A stretch of DNA of 64,000 nucleotides from positions 42,745,942 through 42,809,941 of the forward strand of contig NC_065542.1 of assembly GCF_932294415.1 (NCBI RefSeq), in the 5' to 3' direction. Every line of letters starts with the position of its first letter. Positions within the stretch are counted from its first letter, which is position 1. The position numbers and the translations under genes were made by a program. This DNA is from Quercus robur (Eukaryota > Streptophyta > Magnoliopsida > Fagales > Fagaceae). The notes under the pieces are model-generated. The model did no database searches. It was not told where the DNA came from and saw only the letters and a program-made list of their open reading frames with translations. Of the stretch, positions 25,512-37,144 are shown piece after piece.

Positions 25512-25993
25512 TTGAAAGCTTGAACAAAGAAAGAAGAAAAAGAAAGCTACAAACACAAATACGCACCAAGAGACAGAGAAATAAAGGATCTGGAAAAAAA
25601 AAAAGGAAAATAAAAGAAGAAAGATACAGACACAAACACAGATAAAGAGAGGATCTGAAAAAGTTTTTTCTTTTTTTTTTGTTTTTGATTTTGAATTTTT
25701 TCAGTTTAATTTTTAAATTTTTTTTTTATTAATTAAAATGCTGACTTGTCATTAAAATGCTGACATGGATGCTAATGTGGTATTTTTTAATATTATTTTA
25801 TTTGCCATAACAGCATCTAATATGCCATCTATGCACTCCATTTGCCACCTCAAATTTTTTTGTTATTAGGTTGATGACAGGGACCATTTTAAAAACGATT
25901 TAAAAAAAGTAAGACTGACCTAAGAACAAAATCAATTTAGGGACCAAATTGAGAAATGACCCAAAATATAGGAACCAAAACTGCATTTACGCC
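24435..25993. mobile_element. Non-autonomous Mutator-like element with 9-bp target duplication
   Basis: Begins GGCGTAAATGCACTTTTGG and ends with the inverted counterpart, ...CAAAACTGCATTTACGCC. The inverted repeats extend about 260 bp on each side (24435-24700 and 25728-25993) with scattered differences. They are flanked by identical 9-bp direct repeats TATTTTATT (24426-24434 and 25994-26002), the length typical of Mutator-like elements. The interior has no transposase. It holds a minisatellite built from 'aatccaagaaatcaaaccca' (24836-24990), a C/A-rich segment with 'atctccac' words, and a (GA)n-rich segment (25455-25640). Confidence 0.85.
25480..25508. repeat. (GA)n microsatellite inside the Mutator-like element
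   Basis: AG dinucleotide run of about 29 bp. Similar GA runs lie at 27810-27837 and 60221-60262. Confidence 0.9.
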
Positions 25994-26290
25994 TATTTTA
26001 TTCTATCTAACATGGCTATCTACCTCTTATTTCTCTCTAGCAAAGTTGGAAATAAGGTATCAATTTGAATGGTTTTTTTTTTTTTTTTTTGTCTTTATTA
26101 GAAACAAATTTATGTACTATTGAATCATTGATTCTATTCAAGCATCTTTCTCAACATAGATTTCATCATGAACATAATAGATTGTTTTCTATTTTTATAA
26201 GGTACAAGTCTAAATGTTTGTGTTTGTGACATTGTGTGTGGACGTGTGGCTGTTATGAGGTATAAGTCTAAAGTAGCTCTGGTTTGAGTC

Positions 26291-26338
<48 letters not shown>
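26291..26338. repeat. (TA)n(TG)n microsatellite
   Basis: A TA run passes directly into a TG run, about 48 bp in total, inside the decayed hAT gene. Confidence 0.9.
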
Positions 26339-26341
<3 letters not shown>

Positions 26342-26640
26342 TTTATTTCATGATTTAATTAGTATGATATCATCATCTATGCATATTAATATGACTATAT
26401 GGATTATGTAGGTGCATAGCAATAAAAGAAATAGGTTAGCACAATCCCAGATGAATGATTTGGTATATATTAAGTACAACAAAGCCTTGAAGCGAAGATA
26501 TAATTTGCATGTCACAATTGATTCAATTTCCTTGAAAGATATAGATGATAACAATGAGTAGTTGACTGGAATAGTAGAAAAAGATGAACTAGATGAATTT
26601 GCTGAAGATGATCTTGTATTTGATGATGATATTTTGACAT

Positions 26641-27805
26641 GGGGTAGTGTTGCTAGAGTTTCTAGAGTTGAAAAGAAGGATTCAAATTGAGATCAAGAAT
26701 GGGGCCACTGGGGCAAGCAATAGGTTCAAGTTTTAGTTTACAACATACTCTTCATGATGGAGAAGAAGTTGATGAGGACTACAAATCTTATGATGACAAT
26801 GATGATTGTCCCTTGCTTAATGAGGATGATGATTATGTGGATTAGGATTGCATTGCATATTTGCATTGATTTTGTTAGGCAAAGATAACATTACTTAACA
26901 TTCTAGTACATTTTAGCCTTTGCCTTTTTGGTTCTATACTTCTATTTTGATTCAACCATGTTTGTATTCATGACCATCAAATATCACGGTTGCATATATT
27001 TTGTAAAGTACAAGAGAGTTATATAAATGTTTTATCGTAATTTTTATGATCACTTGATTGTTGTATTGTCCATTAATAAAAAATTTAAATTTTTTTTTTT
27101 AAAATGTGTGCTTTACATTGATCAAGCACACGATTTTGCCTTGCGTCTATAGGTTCCATGAAGCCTTTGCGCTTAAACACGCTCAACGCTTTTAACAATA
27201 CTAATTTAATCATAATCTTAAGAATGTTTTCCACAACAACTCGATGTGACTTGATCTTCTAGTTCAGCGGTTTATTTTTTAATACATTGTATCATCTTAA
27301 TCGTTAAGAGTTCCAATGATGATTACATTGCTTATCTAATGGTTCATTTGACGTTTGTTGGGGAAGTTTTGCTCAAGGATGATTTTGGGATCTAACCTGG
27401 AACTCAACATTGGGCCAAAGAGAAAGCCCAACAGCTAACAGTGTGTGTGCTTGCTTATTTCAAATAAGCCTAGGGCCTAAATCATGCTCTTTAGTCTTTA
27501 CAAGGCCGTCAATTTGGTTATAACCATAAAATACATCATGCAATGATGGATCAACACAATAGAGATTCCACTACAAATTGATGCTTGACAATATTCTAAG
27601 AATTAAACATAAGCAAGGTTTGGTGGTAAATGAATTAGACAAGTCTAGACAACCATTGCATTCCATCGTCCAATAATAAATCCATGCAAACCAAAAAATC
27701 AATAATATTGCATACATCATAACTATAAATAGTAAATTATTAATACATGAATATTGTCGCCATAATGAATCATAAGTTAAAAGATGGTAAACTTAGTGTG
27801 GTTAA

Positions 27806-27839
<34 letters not shown>

Positions 27840-29440
27840 CAACCATGTGTAGCAATAGCTTAAACAAGTTTCCTCTTTGTCAAACCTGCTTAAGAAGATG
27901 ATCTAGTGATGAGATATTATAGGATTCTAGTGAAGGTTGTTCGTGGGAGGTTTGGTGAGTGAGTGAATGAGTATGGAAGACAAGGAAAATAGGGTGTTTA
28001 GGGTTAATTCTAGTTGCTATAACCAACTGGATTTTCTCAAGACTCTTAATTGCTTATAACTCACCTGGTTCCTTCTAGCTTAGCTTGATTGCTTCTTGGT
28101 TTCCTTTGTTCTAACTCCACCCTTTTATAGAGTGATCTTGGTGGTAGTTGGCGGAGATAAAAGGGGCTTAGACTAATCAACAAAAGATCTCTTCTCTCTT
28201 TCCTAGTCCTAGCAAATAATAGTAAATTCATTTTCTTTAGACTATTTGGTCTTCTTTCCTATCTGGTGAAGGTGCGCAAACTGCTAGACAGAATGCAATG
28301 TCTAGCATCTAAGTCTTAGTTAGGTCTTTGGGTTTTTAAATAAGAAGTCTCATAATTTTAGGTTATGTCATGAGAAAGGAATGCATGCTTAATGTATTAC
28401 TTGTTGCACATTGCCAAAGGCCAAGGATGTAAGAGAAGACATCTCAAATCTTATGCTTCCCATTTTAATGGACCTCCGCTTGACAACTCTTCATGCCCTC
28501 CAAAATGTGTTTCCTTAAATTTACCTTCTTGTGATTCATGAATCGATTAATTACCTATTTTATGAAGGATTTCCAAAGTTGGTTGAAAGAGTGAGAGAAC
28601 TTTTTTCTTCAATAGAGCTTTGGTTATGGTTTTCACGCTATGGCCAAGTAAAGGGAGTTGCTTCTTTCCATGCTTGACAAGCTACCACCCATCATGAGTC
28701 TTGACCATGTTAATGGCAACAAATGGTGGGAGAAGAGATTCAAACTCAGCTTGCCACGTGTTAAGTCCCATAAGAAGTATACCTGTTACGGGTATATTTG
28801 TAGGACTCACCAACCTCCTTTCCATAGGTGGTAGGTCCCACCCACTATCTATGAGAGGAAAGATACATATATCCGTAATATTGTATATTTTTGAGACCCA
28901 CTATCTATAGGAGGGAAAATACATATACCCATAACATTATATATTTTTCCCAAGTCCCAGAGTCCCAAGCTTTTGGTTTTAATGGTTGATACTATTGGCT
29001 ATGTTAGTTTGAACTATGGGGAAACCAAACCAATGATAGCTAGTTCCTCGTGTGGGCTTCAATTACAAGGTGTTTTTCTTGATTTTGTAAAGCTTGATTA
29101 TTTGTCTTGGGCTTAATTATTTGTTGTGTGTAGTGAAGATAATTGTGGGTATTTTACCTACCCATGTCGTGTGGTCTACTAAGGAGAGAGAGGTGATGAT
29201 CTCATTGGCCCGATTTACTTAGAAAGAGAGATTTTGGGCTTTTGACTTAGTAATATCATATTGGGTTCATAGGCCTAACTTTCTAGTATAGTGGAGCTTT
29301 TGTGATGTAGGCCCAATCAATGTGGTGTAGCAAAATAATTTAGGGAGCCTATTTACCCTTTTAGTAGTGATATTTTTGAATGAATCATTTTTCAAAAAGT
29401 ATTTTTTATAATTTTATTATTATTATTATTATTTTTTTTT
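26641..29440. other. Intergenic, no gene recognised
   Basis: Continues from the hAT remnant with a GAT-rich acidic-looking tail to about 26850, then unassigned AT-rich DNA with a GA run at 27810-27837. The block 28844-28900 is repeated, diverged, at 28899-28955 ('cccactatctat' start). The final bases, a T run, form the left target site of the gypsy element. Confidence 0.45.
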
Positions 29441-30199
29441 TGGTAGGGGCAAGGGCCCAAAATCATATAATGGGCCTTGAGCCCCGTATGGGAAATTCGA
29501 CCACATCAAGTAGAAGACGTGGGTGCCAAAAGGGCTCCCGGCCCAGTCCTTGTGGGCCTGAAGATGTGTAGAAGGTGGTCCGAGGAGAAATGTCTCCTTG
29601 GACGTAACAAATATGGCTCAAGCATACACTCTGCCTGCTAGAAGGACCTCCCCAACGGGCATTAGTAACAAGGATGAGTCCCACGAGCCCGTATGAAGGA
29701 AGGAAACATTGGGTGTCCAAGAAGAGACTGCAGCTATCACATTAAATACATTGCAGTTACTTTTCTGGCCAAATTAATGTGGAGAGAACTTGTAAACAGT
29801 GCTGTCTTGGCTACCACAACTCACAGAAAGATGGGGAGATGTCCGATGGGACAGACACTCAAGTGAAGGTCTAGATGATCAACAAGTGTAAGGCCCTGAT
29901 GACTTCAAGAAGATTATATAAGAAAGGGGAGTCCCCATGAAGAAAGGACGAAAAAAAAAGAAAGTTAGAACAGAAGGACGGTGCAAGAGCCATAGTTTGT
30001 GAACAGTGACCCATGTTCATTCCATGCGTCTTCTCGGACCAGAAACCTATCGACGTGAAGGGAATTTTTTATCTTTAGCTAGAATATACTTCGTTAAGGC
30101 CTAGTTCTATAGCCCACTCTCTACAAATTCATTGTTCCTAGGCTCCTTGGACCAGAACCCCATACTTGTTGGGCCTGGGCTCCAAATTGTGACCCTATA
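29441..30199 (+). repeat. 5' LTR
   Basis: Pairs with 37145-37904. It starts TGGTAGGGGCAAGGGCCC, one base longer at the start than the other copy, and ends CCCTATA where the other reads CCCTACA. A TATA box, TATATAAG, lies at 29915-29922 and should drive the element's transcript. Confidence 0.92.
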
Positions 30200-30200
30200 A

Positions 30201-30219
30201 TTGGCACCGTCTGTGGGAA
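30201..30219 (+). other. Primer-binding site
   Basis: TTGGCACCGTCTGTGGGAA follows the LTR end after a single base, the usual place for the tRNA-primed start of minus-strand DNA. The first nine bases resemble the complement of a tRNA 3' end with TGGC. The primer tRNA was not determined. Confidence 0.6.
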
Positions 30220-30252
30220 GAACTTATGCCTCAGCAAGTGAGACCATTAGAG

Positions 30253-32114
30253 ATGGAAGGATCAGGTCTGCGCCAAACGGGACACGCAGACTCCCAACGG
30301 CAGGACAACTTTCTGAACCTCGAATAGGAAAGAGATCAAGACAAGCGACGAGAGGGTAGCGCAAATACCTCCCACACGAACAGAAGTTGTTCGAAAGGGA
30401 AAGGTCTTGCATCCCAAAAGTGGGACGATAATAGGGCTCTACAGTAAGAAATCGACTACTTGAAGAAGAAGTTGCGCCGAGCGCAGTGAAAGCGTCCTTC
30501 CCCCAGTCCGGACACCAGCGATGAGGAGGACAATGAGTACAGGCGAAGGTCGAGAACCCCGCCAAGTGAAACCTTTTCCTATGCGGAAGAGCAACCTTAC
30601 AAACGCGGCTACAAAAGTCCGTCTTACAAGAGCCTAGCAAACGACGCCATGAGTAAGGCCCTGGACCGCATCTTTCAGTCACCCTTCACGCGCAGGATAG
30701 AGGGGGCTGAGCTTCCTCGGCAGTTCCACCAACCCACTTTCACCATATATAATGGTCAGACGGACCCCGTAGAGCACATAAACCAGTTTAACCAGAGGAT
30801 GACCGTCCATTCCAGAGATGAGGCATTGATGTGCAAAGTGTTTCCATCTAGTTTGGGACCTATGGTGATGAGATGGTTTGACAGCCTCAAGCCAAACTCC
30901 ATAAATTCTTTTAAGCAACTAACACAGGCTTTCAACTCTCGCTTCATAACGAGCAGCAAGGTTCCTCGTCCCTTAGATTCCCTCTTGTCCTTGTCCATGC
31001 GAGAATGAGAGATCCTGAAGGCCTACTCGGATAGGTATTGGGAGATGTATAACGAGATAGAGGGAAATTACGATGACGTCGCCATTAGCACATTCAAGAG
31101 AGGCCTGCAGACCGAGCACAGTTTAAGGAAGTACCTAACTGGGAAACCGGTCACCAGTGTGCGCCAACTCATGGACCGAATTGACAAGTACAAGAGAGTC
31201 GAAGAGGACCAACAGACGGGAAAGGGCAAAGCGAAGGTTGTCCCTCAAGAGAGGAGGGCCTTCAGGTCGGACCAATTTAAAAACAGTAATCGGCCGAGAA
31301 GGGATTACTCGGGGCAGTCTGGATCCACCGGGGCACAGGCAGTCCATGCTGTGTTTCAAGAACCATTACACAAGATCTTAAAAAAAGTCAAGAACGAATC
31401 GTTCTTTCAATGGCCAAGTAGGATGGCAGGCGACCCCTCGAAATGTAACTAGAACTTATATTGCGAATACTACCAAGAACTGGGCCACACCATCAATGAC
31501 TGCAGAAACCTGAAAAACCACCTGGACCGGATGGTCCGAGAGGGAAAGCTGAGGCACCTCATACAACATCCTGTTGGACGACAAGAGCAAACGAACATTG
31601 AGGCAAGGCAAAGCACCTTGAGACCGCCCATTGGCACGATAAATGTCATTCTTGCCGCTCTAGGAAGAACCGGCTCCCATCCTTTCAGAGTGATGTCGGT
31701 GGCCTGACTCCCCGTTGAAGTTGACGACCGGGAGTCTAAGAGGGCTAAAGGGATGGCCTCGCCCATACTCAAATTCTTGAATGAGGAGAAAGTTGGAACC
31801 ATCTAGCCCTACGACGATGCTCTAGTCGTCACACTTAGGATTGGGGGATATAACGTGAGGAGGGTGCTAGTCGATTAGGGCAGTGCCGTAGAGGTGATGT
31901 ACCCCGACTTGTATAAGGGGCTGAAGCTGCGACCAGAAGACCTGACAGCATATGGCTCCCCTTTGGTGAGTTTCGAAGGGAAAACTATTACCCCGAAAAG
32001 CCAGATTAGACTGCCTATACAAACAGGCTCGGACATAGTGGAGGTGGACTTCATAGTGGTGGACGCATATTCGCCCTACACCGCTATTGTAGCAGACCGT
32101 GGCTTCATGCCCTA
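30253..32114 (+). pseudogene. gag and protease region of the gypsy element, with stops
   Basis: A single frame from ATG at 30253 encodes a charged N-terminal region, a retrotransposon gag domain (TDPVEHINQFNQRM...MVMRWFDSLKP, 30760-30900), a basic stretch, a zinc-knuckle-like segment (YCEYYQELGH, about 31458-31490) and an aspartic protease (VTLRIGGYNVRRVLVD at 31830-31878, then GSAVEVMYPDLY). In-frame stops include 30325, 31006, 31450, 31705, 31804 and 31876. The last falls within the protease active-site D-x-G motif. A one-base loss near 32095 moves the frame into that used by reverse transcriptase. The capsid and protease products would not be made intact. Confidence 0.85.
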
Positions 32115-34635
32115 GGAGCTGTATCATCAACCCTACACCAAAAAGTGAAGTACCCTTCGGAGGGTCAGGTTAAAGAAGTGATACGGGACCAAGCCATGGC
32201 CCAGCAATGCATAGTGTCTGCCATCTCGCGACGGCCCAGTACTGAGCCCTCTACCTCTGCTGAGAATGGCTTATAGCAATTAACAACCCCAACCTTGGCC
32301 TCGGGTGGTGGGGGACCTGCCGAGGAGGCGAGTTGTGAGGATTTGGAAAAAGTTCTTGTGGGCTTCGATCCGGAAAGATTTTTTCAGGTTGGCTCGGAAC
32401 TGCCGCCCTAAGAGAAGGAAAAGTTGATTGATTTTCTTAGAAAAATTGTGGACATGTTTGCATGGGACGCTTACGAGGCTCTGGAGGTCGATCCGAATTT
32501 CATTTGCCACCATCTTAATGTTAGTCCGGCCGTGACACCTAAGAAACAACCTCCTCGGCGACCGTCAAAAGAACATGCAGATGCGGTGAGGGAGGAGGTG
32601 ATGAAATTAAAGAAAGCAGGGGCTATCAAAGAAGTTTTTTACCCCGAGTGGTTGGCCAATACAGTTGTGGTGAAGAAGAAGAGTGGGAAGTGGCGAGTCT
32701 GCGTGGACTTCACAGACCTGAATAAGGCCTGCCTGAAGGATCCTTTCCCTATGCCTCGGATAGATCGATTGGTTGATTTGACCGTGGGACACCCTCGAAT
32801 GAGCTTCTTAGACGCCTTTCAAGGATACCATCAAATACCCCTAGCCGCTGATGACCAAGAAAAAACGGCTTTTGTCACCCCTATTGGAAACTACCACTAT
32901 AAGGTGATGCCCTTTGGCTTGAAGAACGCCGGGTCGACCTACCAGTGGATGATGACCAGGATGTTTGAACTACAAATGGGCAAGAGCATCGAAGTCTATA
33001 TAGACGACATAGTGGTGAAGAGTAAGTTAGTGTCCAATCACGTGAGAGACCTCGGCGATATCTTTGAAATTCTTAGAAAATACAGGCTGCGCCTGAATGC
33101 ATCTAAATGTTCATTTGGAGTTGGATCAGGGAAATTCTTGGGTTATATGGTGACCCATAGAGGTATTGAAGTCAGCCCCGACTAGATTAGAGCTATCCGT
33201 AACATGCAGCCTTCTCGGAACCCCAAAGAAGTCCAAAAGCTCACCGGCATGATTGCCGCCTTGAACCGTTTTATCTCTCGCTCGGCGGATAGGTGTAGGC
33301 ATTTCTTCCTCTTATTAAACAAGTGGACAGGGTTCGAGTGGACGGAAGAATACGCCTTAGCCTTCCAGCAGCTTAAGGAGTATCTGTTTCGACCGCCAAT
33401 CATGTCCAGTCTCGAAGCCGACGAGGTTCTATTCGCCTACATTGCTGTGGCCCCTCACGCAGTGAGCCTAGTGCTGATCCGGGAAGACAATGGCATACAA
33501 CGACTTGTCTACTACGTGAGCAAGTCGTTGCATGAAGTAGAGATCCGTTACCTCCCCCTGGAAAAGGCCGTCCTGGCAATCGTACAAGCCACATGAAAAC
33601 TCCCCCACTATTTCCAGGCACACACCGTTATTGTATTGTTCCAACTCCCGCTCAGGTCAATACTCCGAAGTGTCGATTACACAGGGAGAATAGCTAAGTG
33701 GGGGACCATTCTTGGCGCCTTCGACATTAGGTACATACCCCGCACCGCTGTGAAGAGCTAAGTCCTCGCGGATCTGGTAGCTGAGTTTGTTGAACCCTCA
33801 TTGGAAGAAGGGGGAGGGATACCAAGCACAGACGAAAAACTGGTCGGCACAGTCTCTCAGCAAGAGCCCACTTATTGGAAAGCAGACGTTGACGGCGCGG
33901 CCAATCAAAGGGGCTTTAGGGTACAGTTCGTCTTGATTTCCCCCAAGGGGATTACCCTCAAAAAATCGCTAAGACTGGGTTTCTCGGCCACGAATAACAG
34001 GGCAGAATATGAGGCCCTGTTGGAAGGAATGACTATGGTTGAGAAACTGGGCGGGAAATCCATAAACATGTTCTCGGACTCAAGACTTGTTGTGGGACAA
34101 GTAAATGGGTTACTGGAGGCAAGGGATGAAAGAATGTAAGAGTACCTAATCCAAGCTAAGCACTTGCGGGCGCGTTTTAACTTTTTCAGCCTAATGCATG
34201 TATCCAGGAGCGGAAACACCCATGCTGATTCTCTCGCCATGCTAGCCACCTCCTTGGCGCAATGCCTGCCTCGAGTTATACTCGTGGAAGATCTACACAG
34301 GCCCTTGGTGGTGAAAGCCGGGTTGATGCATGTTCACAGCGTCAGGGTAGGGCCTAGCTAGATAGATCCTATAATACTGTTTTTAAGGGAAGATATCTTA
34401 CCCGAAGAGAAGAGCGAGGCCGACAAGATTAGAAGAAAGGCTTCACGATTCTGGCTGTTCGAGGACTTGAAACTGTATAAGTGCTTATTTTCAGGACCGT
34501 ACTTGCTATGCGTACTTGTTATGCGTACACCCAGATACCACGGAGTTTATCCTAGAGGAATTGCACGAAAGAATTTGTGAGAGTCATACCGGGGGTAGAT
34601 CCTTGTCCCATAGGGCCATAACCCAAGGTTATTGG
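32095..34635 (+). pseudogene. Reverse transcriptase, RNase H, archaeal-type RNase H and integrase stub
   Basis: Frame shared by 32424-33182 onward. Reverse transcriptase blocks: [51 protein letters not shown] and the catalytic YIDDIVVKS (32997-33023), then the [11 protein letters not shown] block. The RNase H part (33410-33600) follows. A second RNase H (33880-34250) has ADVDGAANQ, NNRAEYEALLEGM and FSDSRLVVGQV with its acidic residues. Stops occur at 32274, 32409, 33183, 33594, 33760, 34137 and 34359. The integrase is reduced to its N-terminal zinc-binding region (ELHERICESHTGGRSLSHRA, 34560-34620) and ends at GYWWP, where an internal deletion joins it to the antisense ORF. Confidence 0.88.
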
Positions 34636-34639
34636 TGGC

Positions 34640-36623
34640 CTTGAGGTCCGAGACCATTTGCTTCTCGGTCACAAGGTTTATTTCTGATAAATGAAGCTGC
34701 TGGCGCATGTCCTCGGCTTGCTTCATTGTAGTCTTAAGGCTCGCCTCAGCACTGTCTCAGGCCTTAAATGCCTCTTTTATCTCCTTGCTCAGGCGCTCTT
34801 TTTCAACCTAAGAGCACCCACAGCCTTCTTCGCGGCAAGATGGGATTGAACCTCAGTGTTCAGATCTTCCCGAGATTTCTTCGCCCATTCTTCAGCCACG
34901 AAGATTTGTTGGGTGACTTGCACAGGAGTAACGGAAGAATCATTAAAAAGAAAACGACGAATAGACAAGCATGGAATAAAGGGACTGAACAAGGAAGAGT
35001 CTTCGTTTTACCATGGCCAGATAGCTCTTTAACGACATGAAGAGATCCGGTTGTCGGGTAGCTCGGAGCCCCTCCATGTCACGAGGCAGAAGGAGGGGCT
35101 GTTGTAGGGCCTCGGCGAGATAAGACGCTTGCCCTCGTTGGGACTCCCAAAGAGTTGCATCCCACGAAATAGGGGCGCCTTCCAACTTTAGGCGGGGGGA
35201 CCAAGTGCGCTGCTCCCTCCTAATAGCCGCCTCCTCTCGGCTTTCAACGGACCTTGTCCTCTTGTCCTTGGGCTTTTTGCCCTTCTTTTGTTGTTTGGCC
35301 TTTTCAGGGCCGACCTCACCTTCTTCCAATTCTTCCACTGGTCTCTTCTACCTCAAATTGGGAAGGGGTTGTAGAGCGGGGTCAGTGGAAGGAGGAAGAG
35401 GAGGGGGAAGCTTAGCTGGAACCTGCTCCTTAGGGGCATCCTTAGAAGACTGCCCCTTGTTCCTATTGGACAAGAGCCCCCTCAGACCAGACCTCGGCTT
35501 CAAGTCCATATCTTCCTCTTCAACTTCTTGGCTCGAGTCAATCCAAGCAATTACCAGACCAGGGGAGTGAGCCGCCGAGAAGTGGTCAAGATCCGAGCCG
35601 GAATCTGAGAGCTCTACAGGCCTAGTTGACACCTCGCCTTCCTCGACGAAATGGAATTAGTCGATTTCGGCTTCGAGAGATGAATGCGAGGAGTTAACTC
35701 CCTCTCCCGGGACAGCTACCTCTTAGAGAACGCGTTGAATGGGCAATTGGACTGGTGGTAGATCTCTCCGAGCAAGGAAGCCTGGTTTGGAGATGTCGAT
35801 ACGGGCTAATCGGGGACTTCCAGCCCTTATTGCTTGACCCACGTCCACAAAAGTACGAGAAAGGGGCTCGTAATCCAAGATAAGGGGAGCGGCACGCAGC
35901 TACCCGTCCTCGCTCACAAAGATCTCGGACCTTAGAAGGTAGTTGAGGGCTTGGACGTTAACCAAACTTATCCTCGGAGTTGTTTGTTTTTTGTCTGCAA
36001 AATACCCAAAGGGAGGGTTATGTTAGTCCGAGAAGGCAAATAATCAAAACCAAAACCGAAATAAGTGAAAGGAAAGCTCAAAACTAAGATCCCCGTTGGG
36101 GGATTTGACCCTATAGTACCTCACCTGGTGTTCCCGCCCTAACTGGGCAGTGAAGACCGTCGTGCCATGCTCCGGAGACAATCAAATGGTCGTCCTTCAA
36201 GCTTTTGTTGGACTTGGGAAGGCAAGATATCAGCCTCACCTCGTCGGACCTAGATTTCAGGTAATACGACTTATTGAGGCAATGACACTCGTACAAGTGA
36301 ACTACATCGTGCCATGAGAGGCTGTGGTTCATCTGTTCGTTTAGAGCGTCTACGCACCATAGGATCCGGAACATGTTAGTGGCGCACTGGTGGGGGGCCA
36401 GCTTATGACCACGCAAATAATCCCTAGTTATCCTCCCTATGGGGATCGTCATTCCTCCTTCTATGAAAATGATCATAGGAATGGCGACCTGTCCCGTCCC
36501 TCTCTTGGTTAAGATCTGGTCCGAGGAGCAGTATTCTAGACCCACTCCCGGCGGGATACGGTATTTGGCCCTGAAACCTTCCATACCATCCAGAGAATCT
36601 ACCATTTTCTGGAACTTACCCAT
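34640..36623 (-). pseudogene. Antisense, intron-containing ORF of the gypsy element
   Basis: Runs opposite to gag-pol between the integrase stub and the 3' LTR. Exon 1 (36125-36623) starts MGKFQKMVDSLDGMEG and includes YRIPPGVGLEYC, IFIEGGMTIPIGRI and LSWHDVVHLYECH. At 36124 a GTGAG donor follows, and the acceptor TTTTGCAG ends at 35995. Exon 2 (34994-35994) then continues in phase with a charged, acidic, low-complexity region and SYLAM before GTAAAA. A third segment (34640-34930) reads as a coiled coil (AEEWAKKSREDLNTEVQ, later EDMRQQLHLSEINLVTEKQM). Stops at about 35904, 35726, 35656 and 35350 and at least one shift break it. Such antisense ORFs have been reported in Tat-lineage elements. 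Their function is unknown, and I infer none. The 3' end is cut off by the deletion junction near 34640. Confidence 0.65.
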
Positions 36624-37133
36624 CTTACTAACCCTAGGTGGTACGAAGAAGGTTTACTAAGAGAAGAAAACTAAAGAATACCGAGAAATGAACACTTACG
36701 GGAGCGCAGATTCTAAACTTCCCAAGCTTTCCAAGCACCCGCCGGAAATTCTTACGGAAGTGGCTATGGACTTTTGAGTGTTTTGCGAGAGGAAATGCTG
36801 GAGTGCTCTAGAACGTTTGAGTGTCTCTTCTAAAAAAGGGAAGTAATTCCCCTCAAAAACCTAATATAGCAAGGAGAAACTGAACAGGGTTACTCCCGCC
36901 TAAAGAATTGGGGAAATATCTACCGTTGATCAAGTGTCCCACCATTGGATGCGAAAGACATAAAGCTGCCTGGCGCAATTAATAGCGCCTCGTGGGCTAC
37001 GAAACGTCAATGGCAATAATGAGGCACGTGAGGCTGTACTTCCACACGCGTGAGTCAAGAAATTATAATAAGTTATTCCATAAGTATCAAAATCCCACTT
37101 TTTCTCCTTGGATAAAAGGGAAAATTGGAATTT

Positions 37134-37144
37134 TGAGGGGCTAT
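37134..37144 (+). other. Polypurine tract
   Basis: TGAGGGGCTAT directly precedes the 3' LTR start TGTAGG. This is the expected site for priming plus-strand DNA. Confidence 0.55.

Larger units (their letters stand above)
22380..26640 (+). pseudogene. hAT superfamily transposase gene, broken and interrupted by another transposon
   Basis: Translated pieces in the order expected for plant hAT transposases with a DUF659 domain: a lysine-rich N-terminal linker (22440-22600), MWMYEVAIPFNAVN (22745-22790), FDGWQEKSYRSLINFLVN (22938-23000), a WEDIAKLP...HTCLMNMMRRFT region (23350-23470), ICVLRLVNG...MGYIYEAM-like pieces after a frameshift (23690-23790), EGLFALPM-like (24020-24050), and a C-terminal dimerisation-type tail NRLAQSQMNDLVYIKYNKAL (26428-26487). 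Stops at 22603 and 22915 and several frameshifts make it non-functional. The Mutator-like element at 24435-25993 sits between the last two pieces. Part of the central insertion domain and the region before the tail are missing or too decayed to see. Confidence 0.75.

Noticed and set aside
30224..30918. Minus-strand ORFs opposite gag
   Set aside because: They mirror the gag coding strand, whose domain is clear, and show no conserved motif.
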